This document shows, piece after piece, positions 23,177-33,583 of a stretch of DNA of 64,000 nucleotides. The translations under genes and the position numbers were made by a program. The stretch covers positions 17,968,671 to 18,032,670 of the forward strand of contig CM070620.1 in NCBI GenBank assembly GCA_036346255.1, given 5' to 3'. Every line of letters begins with the position of its first letter. Position 1 is the first letter of the stretch. This DNA comes from Ampelocalamus luodianensis. Taxonomy: Eukaryota > Streptophyta > Magnoliopsida > Poales > Poaceae. The notes under the pieces were generated by a model. That model saw only the letters and a list, made by a program, of their open reading frames with translations. It searched no databases and was not told the origin of the DNA.

Positions 23177-23349
23177 ACCCACTACTACAAAACAGGTTAT
23201 ACTAGAAGCCTCATCACAGACGGTTCTTTTGGAACCGTCTGTGTTGTACTTATCACAGACGATTTATTTGAAACCGTCTGTGATATGTCACAGACGGTTC
23301 TTAAGAAAAACCGTCTGTGATAATTACAGACATCACAGACGGTTCTTAA

Positions 23350-23630
23350 CTAGATTGGCTGTGCCGTGGCAGGGGATTGGCTGCCACGGTAGGGGATTGT
23401 GTGCGCCACGGCAGGGGATTGGCTGCCACGGTAGGGTTTTGTGTGTGTCACAGCAGGAGTTGTGTGCCACGACAGGGGATTGGCTGCCACGGCAGTGGCA
23501 CACACAATTCCTTGTTGTGGCAGCCAATCCCCTGCCATGGCACACACAATCTTCTGCCATAGCACACAATCTCCTGCCATAGCACACACAATCCCCTGTC
23601 GTGGCGGACAATCCCCTGCCGTGGTAAAAT
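23350..23630. repeat. Inverted array of ~21 bp units inside CACTA
   Basis: Units of the form ggggattggctgccacgg run forward from 23370 to about 23495 and in reverse complement from about 23505 to 23625, so the whole block can fold into one long imperfect hairpin. Confidence 0.85.
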
Positions 23631-23879
23631 CAGAGAGCAAGAAAAATTCTAAACCATGGTAAAATTCCAAGTCATGGTAATATCAAAGAGTAAGAAAAAT
23701 TCTAAACCATGCGAATCACCGACGGTTTTTAATACAAACTGTCTATGATGAGATGCTTATCACAGACGGTTCGTATCAAAAACCGTCTGTGATGAGATGC
23801 TTATCACAGACGGTTCGTGATACAAACCGTCTGTGATATGTCGTCACAGACAGATTTTGTATGAAACCGTCTGTGATTC

Positions 23880-24600
23880 GCAGCGCGGGAGTTTGAAAAA
23901 TCGAAAATTTTTAAATGTGTGCGCGGGAGGCAAAATATGTTTGCGCTATCCTTATATATTATAGCCTCGAGTCGAGGTGGGACACGCTGGGGGCAAGACT
24001 CCTGCGTGCTACGGCGGCTGCTTAGCTCGGCGGAGGTGGAGCTCGTCATGAGGAGCGAGCGGAGGTGCCCCTTCCATCTCTCGTCGAGTTGCGTCGTCTT
24101 CTCCATTTCCAGCCGCCGTCGTCATTTTCCTTTCTCTCTTCCCGTCCGGTGAGTTATCATTTGATTCGTTGGCTTTATGTCATCTCTAGATCCTCTAGAT
24201 ACTAATACCCGCCTCTCGTTGACTCAAGCTCGCAGTTACCGTGGGCCATGCTCTGTCATATCCGCTCGCCGCTGTCAAGCTATCCCGAAGTGGCTCCGTC
24301 ATCGTCAACCACCTTCGTGAGCTCTTGGACCTTGTGAGTGCAAGTGTGATGTTTAAATAGCATTCCCACACCTTCTAGCTTGCTGCCACCGTTTAGCTTC
24401 TCACCGCTGCCGCTACCGCTCATCGCCGGAGCAACTCCAATGACCATAGGTCTTCGTGCCGCTACCAATAGCATGGTGGTTGCTTCCTGGAGTCATCGCA
24501 CGCATTCATTCGCTTTGTCCTTGCTCCGCTCTCTTTCTCTGTTGTAGTCTTGATATTCGTGCCACCTCTCGTCGCTGGCAGCAAGGCTTCAAAATCTGAT
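23880..24600. other. GC-rich interior of the CACTA element
   Basis: Base composition rises sharply between the two subterminal arrays. Short open stretches on both strands, none convincing as a protein. May be a captured fragment of a host gene or promoter. No identity assigned. Confidence 0.35.
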
Positions 24601-24974
24601 TTTTTTTTTGTAATACAAAAAAACTATCACATACGGTTCTGAACAAGAATCATCTGTAAAAATATATTATCACAGAAGATTTTTGTTTAGAACCGTATGT
24701 GATAGCTTTTTTTTTTTACAGACGGTTTAAAAACTGTCTGTGATAACCGCCTGTTATCACAGACATATAAATTCAGACGGTTCAAAAAATCGTCTGTGAT
24801 GATGGTTCCGAACAGTCTGTTATGACACTTTGTGTAGTAGTGACCAAGTCCCTTTTTAGTTGGGTATGAGTTGGACGAGCCCGAATATTGAAATTTCTCT
24901 ATTTTACGTCTGCAAAAGTAGGGATATCGTCATGAGAATTCTGGTTGTAGAGTGGTCGATGTGCCTGGAGTCTT

Positions 24975-25480
24975 TGGTCAAATCAAGAGAATGGCAACCA
25001 TATCTTTCTCATCTTCAACTATCACGTTATGAAGAATGATGCAAGCTAGCATGATTTTCTCGAGGTCTCCCTGTTCATACAGACACACTGGTCGACATAA
25101 AATACAAAAACAAGCTTGCAAGACACAAAACGCCCGTTCAATATCCTTCCTTGCTGCTTCTTGACGTTGTGCAAATAACTTGTCATTCTTTGCCTGGGGG
25201 AGGGGTGCTGTCTTGACGAATACAGACCATTGTTGTATTGCCTCCCGTTGACATAGTACTGTACCCAAGGAGCTTGCCCTCTCAACTCTTTGACGAACAA
25301 CGGTGGTTGAGTAAGCACATTAATATCATTGTTGGATCCAGCAATACCAAAGAAGGCATGCCATATCTAAAGATCTTGCAAAGCAACAGCCTCTAGAATG
25401 ATTGTAGGGACACCGTGGTGGCCGCGAGTGAATTGACCCTTCCATCCCACTCCTACGGGACATTTTTCCCAACTAGCTGA
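24975..25480 (-). pseudogene. PIF/Harbinger transposase fragment
   Basis: On the minus strand the nuclease domain is recognisable in pieces. Near 25480-25330 are W.GQFTRG, ILEAVALQDLWIWHAFFG and GSNNDINVL. From 25318 come PPLF..L.G..P and YNNGLY. From 25268 come W..FVKTAPLPQ, KLFAQRQEAARKDIERAF and ACIILHNVIVEDE. The aspartate of SNNDINVL and the final E are retained, but at least one frameshift (about 25200-25270) and the missing N-terminus make it nonfunctional. Confidence 0.8.
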
Positions 25481-26791
25481 GTTCTCGTGCTTTGCTACAG
25501 ATAAAAAAGCATATTACTCTAGCATGTCGAACTGTTGTTATTGAGATCCGTGCCAACCCGCGTCATGTCTCCACATGTATTGTCATGCTCAGCGCCTTAG
25601 CCTACAACATAGCCTTGGCTCCGGCACGACGCCTGATCGAGCTCCGATACATAGAGGGTACAAGAAAAGATGAGTATGTTTCTTCTTGTTCTGCATTTTG
25701 TTAGGGACGTCTCCATCTAAGATATGGTTTTCGATAACAACTGAAGCTTTCCACGTTGTCCAAAGACTCGTTGAGTCGTTGCTGTGATTTGGGAGCGGTT
25801 CTGTGAATGTTGTTTGGTACAACATCAATGTAAGTAGTTTCAATAAAAGACATAACAAATTCAGCCAGTGAAAAACATATTACCCCAGCACGTCATGCCG
25901 TTGTTGCTTGGCTTGCTTGCGCCATGCCGTCAACCCGTTAAGACACCTGGCTAAGCTCCATTGTGGTCCACGTCACGTCTCCAACACTGTGTTCGTCTAA
26001 CACCGCACCCTTGGCTATGTCTCCATGCTGGAGAAACAAATAACAAAACTTTAATTATTTGTAATCGAACCTGATAAGATGTTTACCACACAAGGGAAAT
26101 CAAGAAATTAGTGAAATGGTAATAGACTGAGTTTGCAACAAATTGCATAAAGAGTAAGCAGTCGCTTGACCGAACTCGTTCCATTTAACATCGTCAAACA
26201 ATTCTTTATATGATCCCAAAGCATTGTTTTTAGAACATATACCCAAACCAGATTAATAAACTCTTTTGAAACATATATAAAGCTAAAAAAAGTGAGAGCA
26301 ACATCACTTGCATTAAGTGTAGAAGATCAGTTAAATCAAATGTTTCTGAATTCTCAGTTCAAGTCCAAGGATGCTTTATCATTGTCTTGATTAGGAGGGG
26401 ATTCTAGCACACGAAGAAAGCCACTGCTCGATGTCCTAGGTATTTTTCCCAAGCAACAGCTCAAAAGTCTTCAATGTGAACTTTTTTTTTCTCTCGAACA
26501 TCTTGTAGGCAGAATTAGTATAATTCATTGGCGATAAACTTTGTGTTGTTTCACAGGGTGCATTAACGGAAAACAATCACAAAACAATAATGCCTATCAA
26601 AGAATAAAAGTGGATGGAGGAACTGCTTACTTGAACTGAAGCATCACCTACTCGATAGCTTTGCTGTGCACGGCGCAATGGAGCTAGAGTATTAGCGTTG
26701 TGTCTGTCTTCTCTTCGCAAGCCGCGCTGGCGCTACCTCACGCCATCGGGCGCCAGGCAACCGCGCTGGTCGCCAAGGGTTGGGACCACAT
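25481..26791. other. Unassigned repetitive spacer
   Basis: No gene recognised. A stretch at 25500-25620 (catattactctagcatgtcg ... ccttggc) recurs in diverged form at 25870-26020 (catattaccccagcacgtca ... ccttggc), so this is an old duplication, possibly part of a transposon associated with the PIF remnant. Confidence 0.4.
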
Positions 26792-27174
26792 CATGTTGTC
26801 AGGGGCGGATCCAGAACGAAAATAACCGGGTGTCCCATACATATCACACATATCTAATTATAAAGTAATGTTGTATAGAAATTAGAATAGTAATGTGTTA
26901 AACAATTCTACATAACGGATAAAAAAATAGCCATCAAAGTGCTTACCAAAATAGAGTCCTACACTCCTAGTAGTAGTTTTGGTTAACCGTAGTAGACTAG
27001 TAGCAAAGCGAATAAATGATGGATAAAGTTCCAAACTATAGACAAAAGATGGTCGTCATCGGCAAAAAACAACATCCGGCCTTGATAGCCTACAAAAAGT
27101 AGAATAAATCACTTAGTAAAATTTTAAGTAAAAGAATCATGAATTTATAAGAACAAAGATAAGTACATTACATT

Positions 27175-29610
27175 TTATATTTTCTTTCTACGCTCCCTTA
27201 AGTTCTGGAAGCGATGAATTACAGCATCATTGGTAACTTTCCCCATTTCGCATTTCTCCACATAACAAATAAGGCTATCTCTCAAGAAGTCATCGCTAAT
27301 GCGATTGCGCAAATATGTTTTCACAATTTTCATGGCTGAAAAACATCTCTCAACTGTAGCAGTGGCAACAGGCAACACTAGTGTTAGCTTCAAAAGTCGA
27401 TAAACTAAAGGATAGCAAATATGTTTCCTTGTCTCCACCATTTTTTGAGAAAGGTCGCTAATAGTCTCTATGTTAGAGAATCTATCATCCGCACACACAT
27501 CGGCAATGTATAGACGAAGGTGATGTTTAAGGTCCCTCAATTCCCCATCATCAAAATCATTCGGATAAAGTTTAGCTAGATCCATCAAATGCTCCAAATT
27601 AAAATCACGAAATGATTCTCTTGGACTCCAAGCGGCCGAACAAACAAGCAATCTAGAGTTTTTCTCGTTGAAGCGACCATCGAGTTCTTGAAGTAACCAA
27701 TCAAGAACATCATTAAAACAATCTACCTCATAATGATGCTTGTTGGTAATTCCAGATTTTTGGCGTGGCTTCTTTGGATTCACATATGCTTCTCCCATTT
27801 CTAATTTGGAAATATCATGCTTCTCACAGAAGGCATACACTTCATCTAAGATAGAATCCCATCCATGCTTCCTAAGCTCATCCAAATGGCTTTTGGTTGA
27901 TTTCACACAATCAATGGCATTCACAATGTCTTGATCCTTCCTTTGTAGAGTTAATGACAATGTATTTGTGATTATTAAGATGGTCAACATAAGCTGCAAA
28001 TAAAACACAAAATCAAATGATTGAAAATAAACTAAAAGTCCCCATGCTTGCCTTCTATTTTTGTCATCTTTGTCTTCTTGTTCCACATATTCTAACACTT
28101 TAACAACCGTTGGGAACAAATCAACCAAACTCTTAAGAGTCTTATAGTGAGAACTCCAACGAGTGTCTCCGGGTCTTTGAAGACATAGCTCTTGATTTAA
28201 CCCTGTCCCAGTTTTAAGTAACCCACAACCTAAGGCCTCATGCACATGTTCTTGATTGATATCTCGAATCTTATCCCTTCTATTGGAAGATCCACCAACC
28301 ACATTTAGCAAAACAGAAATCATATCAAAAAAGTTACCAATGCCTTTATGCTTTCTTACAACAGCCACGACAACTAATTGAAGTTGGTGAGCAAAACAAT
28401 GGATATAATATGCTGAGTTATTTTCTCTCATAATCAATGATTGTAAGCCATTGAACTCACCTCGCATATTGCTAGCACCATCGTATCCTTGGCCTCTAAC
28501 TTGCTTCAAGCTTAGCTTATATTCCGCAAATAAAGAATCAATAGAGGACTTGAGGTACGAAGATGTTGTCTCTTTTACATGAACAAGACCAACAAACCTC
28601 TCTTTAACAATTCCACATTTATCAACATATCTCAAGACCACCGCCATTTGCTCTTTGCAAGCCACATCCCTTGACTCATCAACTAGCAAGCAAAACACGT
28701 CATGTCCAATTTCTTCAAGAATAGATTGCAATATTTCCTTTGCAAAACAATGTACTATGTCCTTTTGAATATTTGGAGATACCATCAAATTATTACCTGG
28801 AGCATTGTTGCCCACAACCTTGCCTACAGTTGGATTCTGCTCAGCTGTATAAGCATGAAATTCCTTGAAATTTCCTTTATTGGAGGACTCATCGGACTCA
28901 TCATGGCCTCGAAAAGGCAATCCTTGCTTCAATAACACTCTAGCAACATCAACTGAGGCATTTAGTCGAGTATAATAAGCAATCTTCTCAATATTACTTT
29001 GGTTATTCAAAGCAACATAAATGTGTTGGTCTTGTTTCAACAAAGAATCATAATCTCTCTTTGCTTGGTTGTGAACACTATTGACATCTCCTACATGCTC
29101 CTTTAGTCTAAATTTTTTGTTCCAACTAGACCATCCAGTTGTAACAAATGCATCATACCCAGCTTCCTTCTTGTTGCGGCCTCTAAATAAGAAACAATAA
29201 AAACAATATGCTCTATCTTTGGATTCGCTATACTCAAGCCAACTCCCAAACTCAGCAAACCATTCAGAATTAAACCTTCTATTTTTACCACCAATCGTTG
29301 AATATGGAAAATCAAAAGTGCGAGGTTGGCAAGGCCCATTATCAATGTACTTTCTTCTTACCACATCCTTTTGATTAGGAAGATACTCCTCTATTCTTCT
29401 CCTTTTGCCGGGATCAAATTGAATCTCCTGTTCCCAATTGATCGCTTCTGTAGGTGAAATTGCTACATTAGTGGCATTATTTTCTTCATGGGAGGGGTCA
29501 TTGTTCTGTTCATGTGATGGGACATCATTCTCCTCTCGTGGTGGCGCCTTTCTTTTAAGAAACCTTTCCATGAATTTACCTATCATTTGCCAATTATTAG
29601 AATACTTCAT
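27175..29610 (-). CDS. hAT transposase, TTF zinc-finger/DUF4371/HAT-dimer type (811 aa)
   Basis: Cuts and joins its own transposon ends in the nucleus. An uninterrupted 811-codon frame from ATG at 29610. Order of parts: a charged N-terminus; a TTF-type zinc-finger region (about residues 75-180) with W..FGSWLEYS and AYCFYCFLF; the catalytic core with LLVDESRDV and GQGYDGASNMRGEFNG, which supply two of the acidic residues; YYIHCFAHQLQL; and the C-terminal HAT dimerisation segment (VATATVERCFSAMKIVK, then RNRISDDFLRDSL). Family proteins are usually 700-850 residues, so the length is complete. Relatives include ZMYM1-like and Tip100-type hAT proteins. No frameshift or stop seen. An additional 5' exon cannot be ruled out. 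Confidence 0.9.
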   Translation of the reverse strand: MKYSNNWQMIGKFMERFLKRKAPPREENDVPSHEQNNDPSHEENNATNVAISPTEAINWEQEIQFDPGKRRRIEEYLPNQKDVVRRKYIDNGPCQPRTFDFPYSTIGGKNRRFNSEWFAEFGSWLEYSESKDRAYCFYCFLFRGRNKKEAGYDAFVTTGWSSWNKKFRLKEHVGDVNSVHNQAKRDYDSLLKQDQHIYVALNNQSNIEKIAYYTRLNASVDVARVLLKQGLPFRGHDESDESSNKGNFKEFHAYTAEQNPTVGKVVGNNAPGNNLMVSPNIQKDIVHCFAKEILQSILEEIGHDVFCLLVDESRDVACKEQMAVVLRYVDKCGIVKERFVGLVHVKETTSSYLKSSIDSLFAEYKLSLKQVRGQGYDGASNMRGEFNGLQSLIMRENNSAYYIHCFAHQLQLVVVAVVRKHKGIGNFFDMISVLLNVVGGSSNRRDKIRDINQEHVHEALGCGLLKTGTGLNQELCLQRPGDTRWSSHYKTLKSLVDLFPTVVKVLEYVEQEDKDDKNRRQAWGLLVYFQSFDFVFYLQLMLTILIITNTLSLTLQRKDQDIVNAIDCVKSTKSHLDELRKHGWDSILDEVYAFCEKHDISKLEMGEAYVNPKKPRQKSGITNKHHYEVDCFNDVLDWLLQELDGRFNEKNSRLLVCSAAWSPRESFRDFNLEHLMDLAKLYPNDFDDGELRDLKHHLRLYIADVCADDRFSNIETISDLSQKMVETRKHICYPLVYRLLKLTLVLPVATATVERCFSAMKIVKTYLRNRISDDFLRDSLICYVEKCEMGKVTNDAVIHRFQNLRERRKKI

Positions 29611-29929
29611 TAGATATTTGTACTATAGAATAATAGAAGCATACATTTGTAGTCAATTGTTTAAAATTGTGAGGATCACTTACTCGACATTGTGTCAGTG
29701 GACAGTGGTCACATGGACGAATGACGATGGATCACTCAATGACTCAAAAGTTGCAATTTTGCCTTTGATTTGTCACAGGTATTCTAATTCCCACTACCAG
29801 TCTACCACATCAATTGTAATATGTAAACCACAATCCTAGGGTTTGAGAAAATCAACCAACAATTAGCAAATTGAATCCCTAAAATACAAAATGAGTGACT
29901 GTGTTTGAGATAAATCGGTGCTACTGATT

Positions 29930-30420
29930 ACCGGAAGAAAACAAAATTACCTGATGATGGCTTCGCCGGCGCCGCAGCCCGCAAGAAATTTCGCCGCCAC
30001 GCGCCCACGCTGGTCGCCGTCTCTCGTCGTCTCGCCGACTCGGGCGCTCGGCCAGTTGCGAATCCCAGCCGTCGCAGCCGACAACTGTGCGCGTAGCAAA
30101 ACGCTAAATTCTCACGCGCCTGCCGCCTGGCCCGCATCGAGTCGCATCGTGCACCCCTCCGCGTCCGCGTGGCTGCACGCCCGCCGCCCGCCCGCTTGCT
30201 GCCTGGCCTACGCACGCGCCTCCTCGGGCCTCGGCTGCCTGGGCTGCAACGCCAACAGCCCAACGCGGCAACGCGCGCACGCGGCACGCCTCCACGCTCC
30301 TGGCCCACGCGCCCGCGTAACGCTCTTGGCCCGCGCGCCCGTGCGCTGCGCGCACACGCAAGAGGCTGGCTTGGGCTGTGGCGGCCTGCGGGTGTCCGAC
30401 ATTTGGCCCAAGGGGTGTCC
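29930..30420. other. GC-rich subterminal segment of the hAT element
   Basis: Between the transposase start and the right end, composition switches abruptly to very GC-rich with repeated cgcgc and gcccgcc motifs. Long open frames on both strands here are composition artefacts. It may be the transposase promoter/CpG-rich leader or captured DNA. Confidence 0.4.
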
Positions 30421-30519
30421 AACACTATTCATGTATCATATATATATAAAAAAATTGATTTTGGACCCGGTGTCCTGTGCACCCGGGTAGCTCTTACTGG
30501 ATCCGCCCCTGCATGTTGT

Positions 30520-30953
30520 CCTAATTGATGCCAAGAATCGGGAATTCATCCAGTGACGGAGCTATTCCTGTGAGGCAAAGGAATAATGGTTGCGACTTGC
30601 AAGGATCGAAGGGGATGCAAAGAGCTCACTGCCACTATGCTCTTTTTAAGTTGTAAAGATGACAGTGTATGCAGTGAATGCTTCCCAACATCTGTTCACT
30701 TTTGACCTTACATACTCTAACCGGCTATTCGTGGCCTAATAGAATAGCCAAACACATTTACTGCCCGCCCCGATTCAAAAAGCACCCCCAAACTCTTTCT
30801 CAGCCCCGACCCAAATCAAATACCCAAAATCACCCCAATCTCAGCACCGACCCAAATCAAATCCCCAAAAAAGCCGAAACCACCAAGGCACCAACCACTT
30901 CATTCCCCACGACAGCCGTAACGGTCGTCGGCGACGCTTCCCACCCGGCGACC
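30520..30953. promoter_or_regulatory. F-box gene upstream region
   Basis: About 430 bp between the hAT target duplication and the F-box ATG. The last ~200 bp are C/A-rich with few Gs (ccccaaactctttctcagccccg and similar), typical of a grass 5' UTR. No clear TATA box identified. The hAT insertion has moved any farther upstream elements 3.7 kb away. Confidence 0.4.
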
Positions 30954-32360
30954 ATGGCGCAGAATGGAGGAGCCCCAGCCCCAGCCCCAACCGTGCCGTA
31001 CATTTGCCGAGACTTGGTTTACGAGATCATGCTCCGCTTGCCGCCCGCCGACGTCCACCGTAGCTGCCGCTACGTCTGCAGGGAGTGGCGCGAGCACGTC
31101 GCCGAGGGGCACCTCATCGTCACCCACAGGCGGACCCGGGCGCCCATGCCCCTCTTCTTCTACCGCCGCGACTTCAGCCTCGGCCCCGTCAACCCCGGGG
31201 AGAACCCCGGCCTCGCCCGCGTCGACCTCCAGGCCGTCGACCTCGCCGCACGCGAGTCCCGGCGGGTGCTCCGCTTCGCCGACGTCCTGGACCCCATGGC
31301 GGACGCCGACGGCCTAGGCTTCGACGAGTTGGACCCCAACGCTGACACCGGCGACCTGGGCGACGCGCTAGGTTTCGACGAGTTGGACCCCGACGCCGAC
31401 GCCGCCATAGTCGACCCGGAAGACATGCTGTTCATGGTCGAGGGATCCTGCGACGGCATCCTCCTCCTCTCCTATCTCGACCGCCTCTACGTCTGCAACC
31501 CCTGCACCCGCCACTGGGCACGTCTTCCGCCGATCCACCCCAACGACGTCATCGTCGCGTTCTATGCGCGCGGCCCTCCGGGAGATGGAAGAGAGTATCG
31601 GGTGCTGTACCATACAGGAGCTCTTCTGAACTACCGCACGTACTGGATCCGCGTTCTGGGCGCCCCGGAGCAGCACGCGGTGACTCCCATCGGTCGCCGG
31701 ACGTCCCCAGCGATGCCGCAGGCCTTGGCCTTGGCCTTGGACGGGGTGCTGTTGGCTGGGTTACCCTGTACTACTGTAGGGCCGCCCATCATGGTCCACG
31801 GCAGCCTGCACTGGCTACCGTTGTATGCATTGAGGAAACTCTACAACTATAAGATGGTGGCGTTCGACACGGCTGTGGAGGAGTTCCGGTGGATCAGTTC
31901 TCCTCCTGCCCTGACAGACCCGAAGTCAAACATCGAGGCCGGTTTTCTTCTGATTAACGCAATTCAGCTTGTTGAGATAGAGGGTATGCTCGCCATGGCC
32001 ATCATCGACCACCGGCCAGGGACAATGATCCATGTCTGGGTGCTGCACGATTACGTCAACGAGGCATGGGTGCAGAGGTACAAGATTGACCTGCTGGCAC
32101 CTGCGATCACCGCTAACAATGACTATGATCCACTCAGATACGCTCCTCTGTACGTCGTGTCTCAAGCGCTACATGTGCTGGTGCCGTGCCCGTATGCCCT
32201 GCTTCAATGTGATGCCAGTGGGGCTGTGCTGCAGTATCACCGGCGTCCTCACCACTGGACCATCTGCACTGGACATCTGTTTGAAGAAAGCTTTGTTCTG
32301 CCTGCGTTTCTTTCGGCGCAGGGAAATGATATTGAGCCGCCTTTCTTCCTGTTCCATTAG
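30954..32360 (+). CDS. F-box protein, single exon (468 aa)
   Basis: F-box proteins bring substrates to SCF ubiquitin ligases through Skp1. The ATG at 30954 sits in a strong context (gcgaccATGG), and the open frame upstream of it is low-complexity UTR, so this start was preferred. The F-box spans about residues 14-60 (RDLVYEIMLRLPPADVHRSC.YVCREWREHV). The remainder fits a plant F-box-associated beta-propeller-like region (DGILLLSYLDRLYVCNPCTRHW, then HGSLHWLPLY..RKLY and VAFDTAVEEFRWI). A duplicated acidic unit LGFDELDP occurs twice near residues 120-145. GC-rich at the 5' end and falling toward 3', as in many grass genes. Uninterrupted; substrate unknown. Confidence 0.85.
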   Translation: MAQNGGAPAPAPTVPYICRDLVYEIMLRLPPADVHRSCRYVCREWREHVAEGHLIVTHRRTRAPMPLFFYRRDFSLGPVNPGENPGLARVDLQAVDLAARESRRVLRFADVLDPMADADGLGFDELDPNADTGDLGDALGFDELDPDADAAIVDPEDMLFMVEGSCDGILLLSYLDRLYVCNPCTRHWARLPPIHPNDVIVAFYARGPPGDGREYRVLYHTGALLNYRTYWIRVLGAPEQHAVTPIGRRTSPAMPQALALALDGVLLAGLPCTTVGPPIMVHGSLHWLPLYALRKLYNYKMVAFDTAVEEFRWISSPPALTDPKSNIEAGFLLINAIQLVEIEGMLAMAIIDHRPGTMIHVWVLHDYVNEAWVQRYKIDLLAPAITANNDYDPLRYAPLYVVSQALHVLVPCPYALLQCDASGAVLQYHRRPHHWTICTGHLFEESFVLPAFLSAQGNDIEPPFFLFH

Positions 32361-33069
32361 CCGTAGGGTGGTAATTGGTGGTTCCCTATCCAGGTACCAT
32401 GTTTGCATTCTTGAGAATCCATGCTTTAGACTACAGAAGCTGCAATGTCTGCAGGTGAAGCTGTAGTAGTTACTTGTGGGAATGATCAGCTGCTGTACGT
32501 TGCTCAGTCGTTTGACGGGTGGAGGGCCTATATGTGCTCTACAGCCTCTACTATGTGAATTTTCAATGACGTCAGATGAGTAAAAATGAGTTGATTTCTG
32601 TTCACCTCAGAATTCGCATTTGCTTCAGCATATATCTGTTGCAGGTTTTACTACAGTATGATGTTGCATCTTTGTTGGTTTCATCTTTATCTTTCGTAGA
32701 TTGTAGGAATACATATAAGCAGCAGCTACAGATTTGACTGACTGCAGGCTTGTGTAGTGCTGGTGAGTTTACCAATTAATATGAAATGACAACTTCCTGA
32801 AAATTTGACATTGATTGGTTGGTTTGTTCTTCGCACATGACATGCATATTTAACCAGTCATACTATGTACCATGCATGAAGATTGCTGACCTTATGCCTG
32901 TGTGAATCCTAATAAAGTAGTGTGAAATGTGACACTAGTTGCACATTTACTCTCCACATGAAATGCTTGACAGGTGAAGTTCGAAAATTTGAAAAAACAG
33001 AAACATGGTAGTTTTTCTGTCGTGATAACAATCTGTAGTGCTTTTGCCGGGGAGGGAACAATCTCTAGA
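32361..33069. other. F-box 3' flank, no gene
   Basis: Probably contains the F-box 3' UTR. AT-rich, with stops in all frames; nothing further recognised. Confidence 0.5.
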
Positions 33070-33189
33070 ACCATGTGGTGATCCTTGTCAATTGGTTGGT
33101 TCTTGGTGTTTACTTGATGCTGTGGAGATTAGTGAGTCTGCTACTTCTAAGGCTTTTCTCCAATCCTCAATGCATCCATAGTCACTTAG

Positions 33190-33583
33190 GCATGCAACAA
33201 TATTTAAGATATTTCTATGTTTATAAAAATCTTGTTCTAGTGATGACCTTTGAGTGGATTCCACTATTGTGGAAGAGGCAAACCTGGAAGAGATTGATGG
33301 CATGGCCTCACTTATACAGTCTTGCTTAAGGCTCAAATGAGGAGAGAGGCCTACCATGAAAGAAGTGGAGATGAGGCTGCAATTCCTGAGGACTAAGAGA
33401 CTACTGAAATGCCAAATTTTTCCAGGAAGCACCGGAGAGATGCGTTTGTTATGTCCACAGATCAACTGTAATTCCCATGCCGAAAACAATTTTGGCAACG
33501 CTGTTAATTTAGCGTATGAAGGCATCTCTGGGTGCTACAGTTTTGGGAGAGAATTTGCGTCTTCGGTAAGTTTGCCACGGTAG
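33190..33583 (+). pseudogene. Wall-associated kinase (WAK) C-terminal fragment
   Basis: Encodes the end of a WAK kinase domain and tail: DSTIVEEANLEEIDGMASL, then SCLRLK, an in-frame TGA where a cysteine/glycine codon is expected, then ERPTMKEVEMRLQFLRTKRL (about 33330-33400). The WAK tail follows, ending YEGISGCYSFGREFASSVS.. with a stop at 33581. Only the last kinase subdomain remains; the ATP-binding and catalytic loops are absent. WAKs are plasma-membrane receptors for pectin fragments. Clearly nonfunctional. Confidence 0.8.

Larger units (their letters stand above)
23177..24845. mobile_element. Non-autonomous CACTA (En/Spm) element
   Basis: Element 23180-24842. The ends are cactactacaaaa and, inverted, tttgtgtagtagtg, flanked by acc on both sides (23177-23179, 24843-24845): the 3 bp duplication expected of CACTA. 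Both subterminal regions carry many direct and inverted copies of tcacagacggtt, the kind of array a CACTA binding protein recognises. No transposase reading frame is present. The middle is a GC-rich, possibly captured segment. Confidence 0.9.
26792..30519 (-). mobile_element. Complete hAT transposon, 3,712 bp
   Basis: Element 26800-30511. The terminal inverted repeats are identical over 15 bp (CAGGGGCGGATCCAG) and partly alike beyond (a shared acccgggtg-like box). It is flanked by catgttgt at 26792-26799 and 30512-30519, an exact 8 bp target duplication. It carries one long transposase frame on the minus strand. The right subterminal region (29940-30410) is strikingly GC-rich. Intact ends, duplication and ORF together suggest a recent and potentially autonomous copy. 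It lies about 430 bp upstream of the F-box gene. Confidence 0.92.

Noticed and set aside
23212..23880. Regularly repeated tcacagacggtt motifs, CRISPR-like spacing
   Set aside because: They occur in both orientations with short variable gaps, at both ends of an element with CACTA termini. These are subterminal repeats in a plant genome.
29918..30528. ORFs of 119-190 codons on both strands
   Set aside because: Within the GC-rich subterminal part of the hAT element. Alanine/arginine/proline artefacts with no family resemblance.
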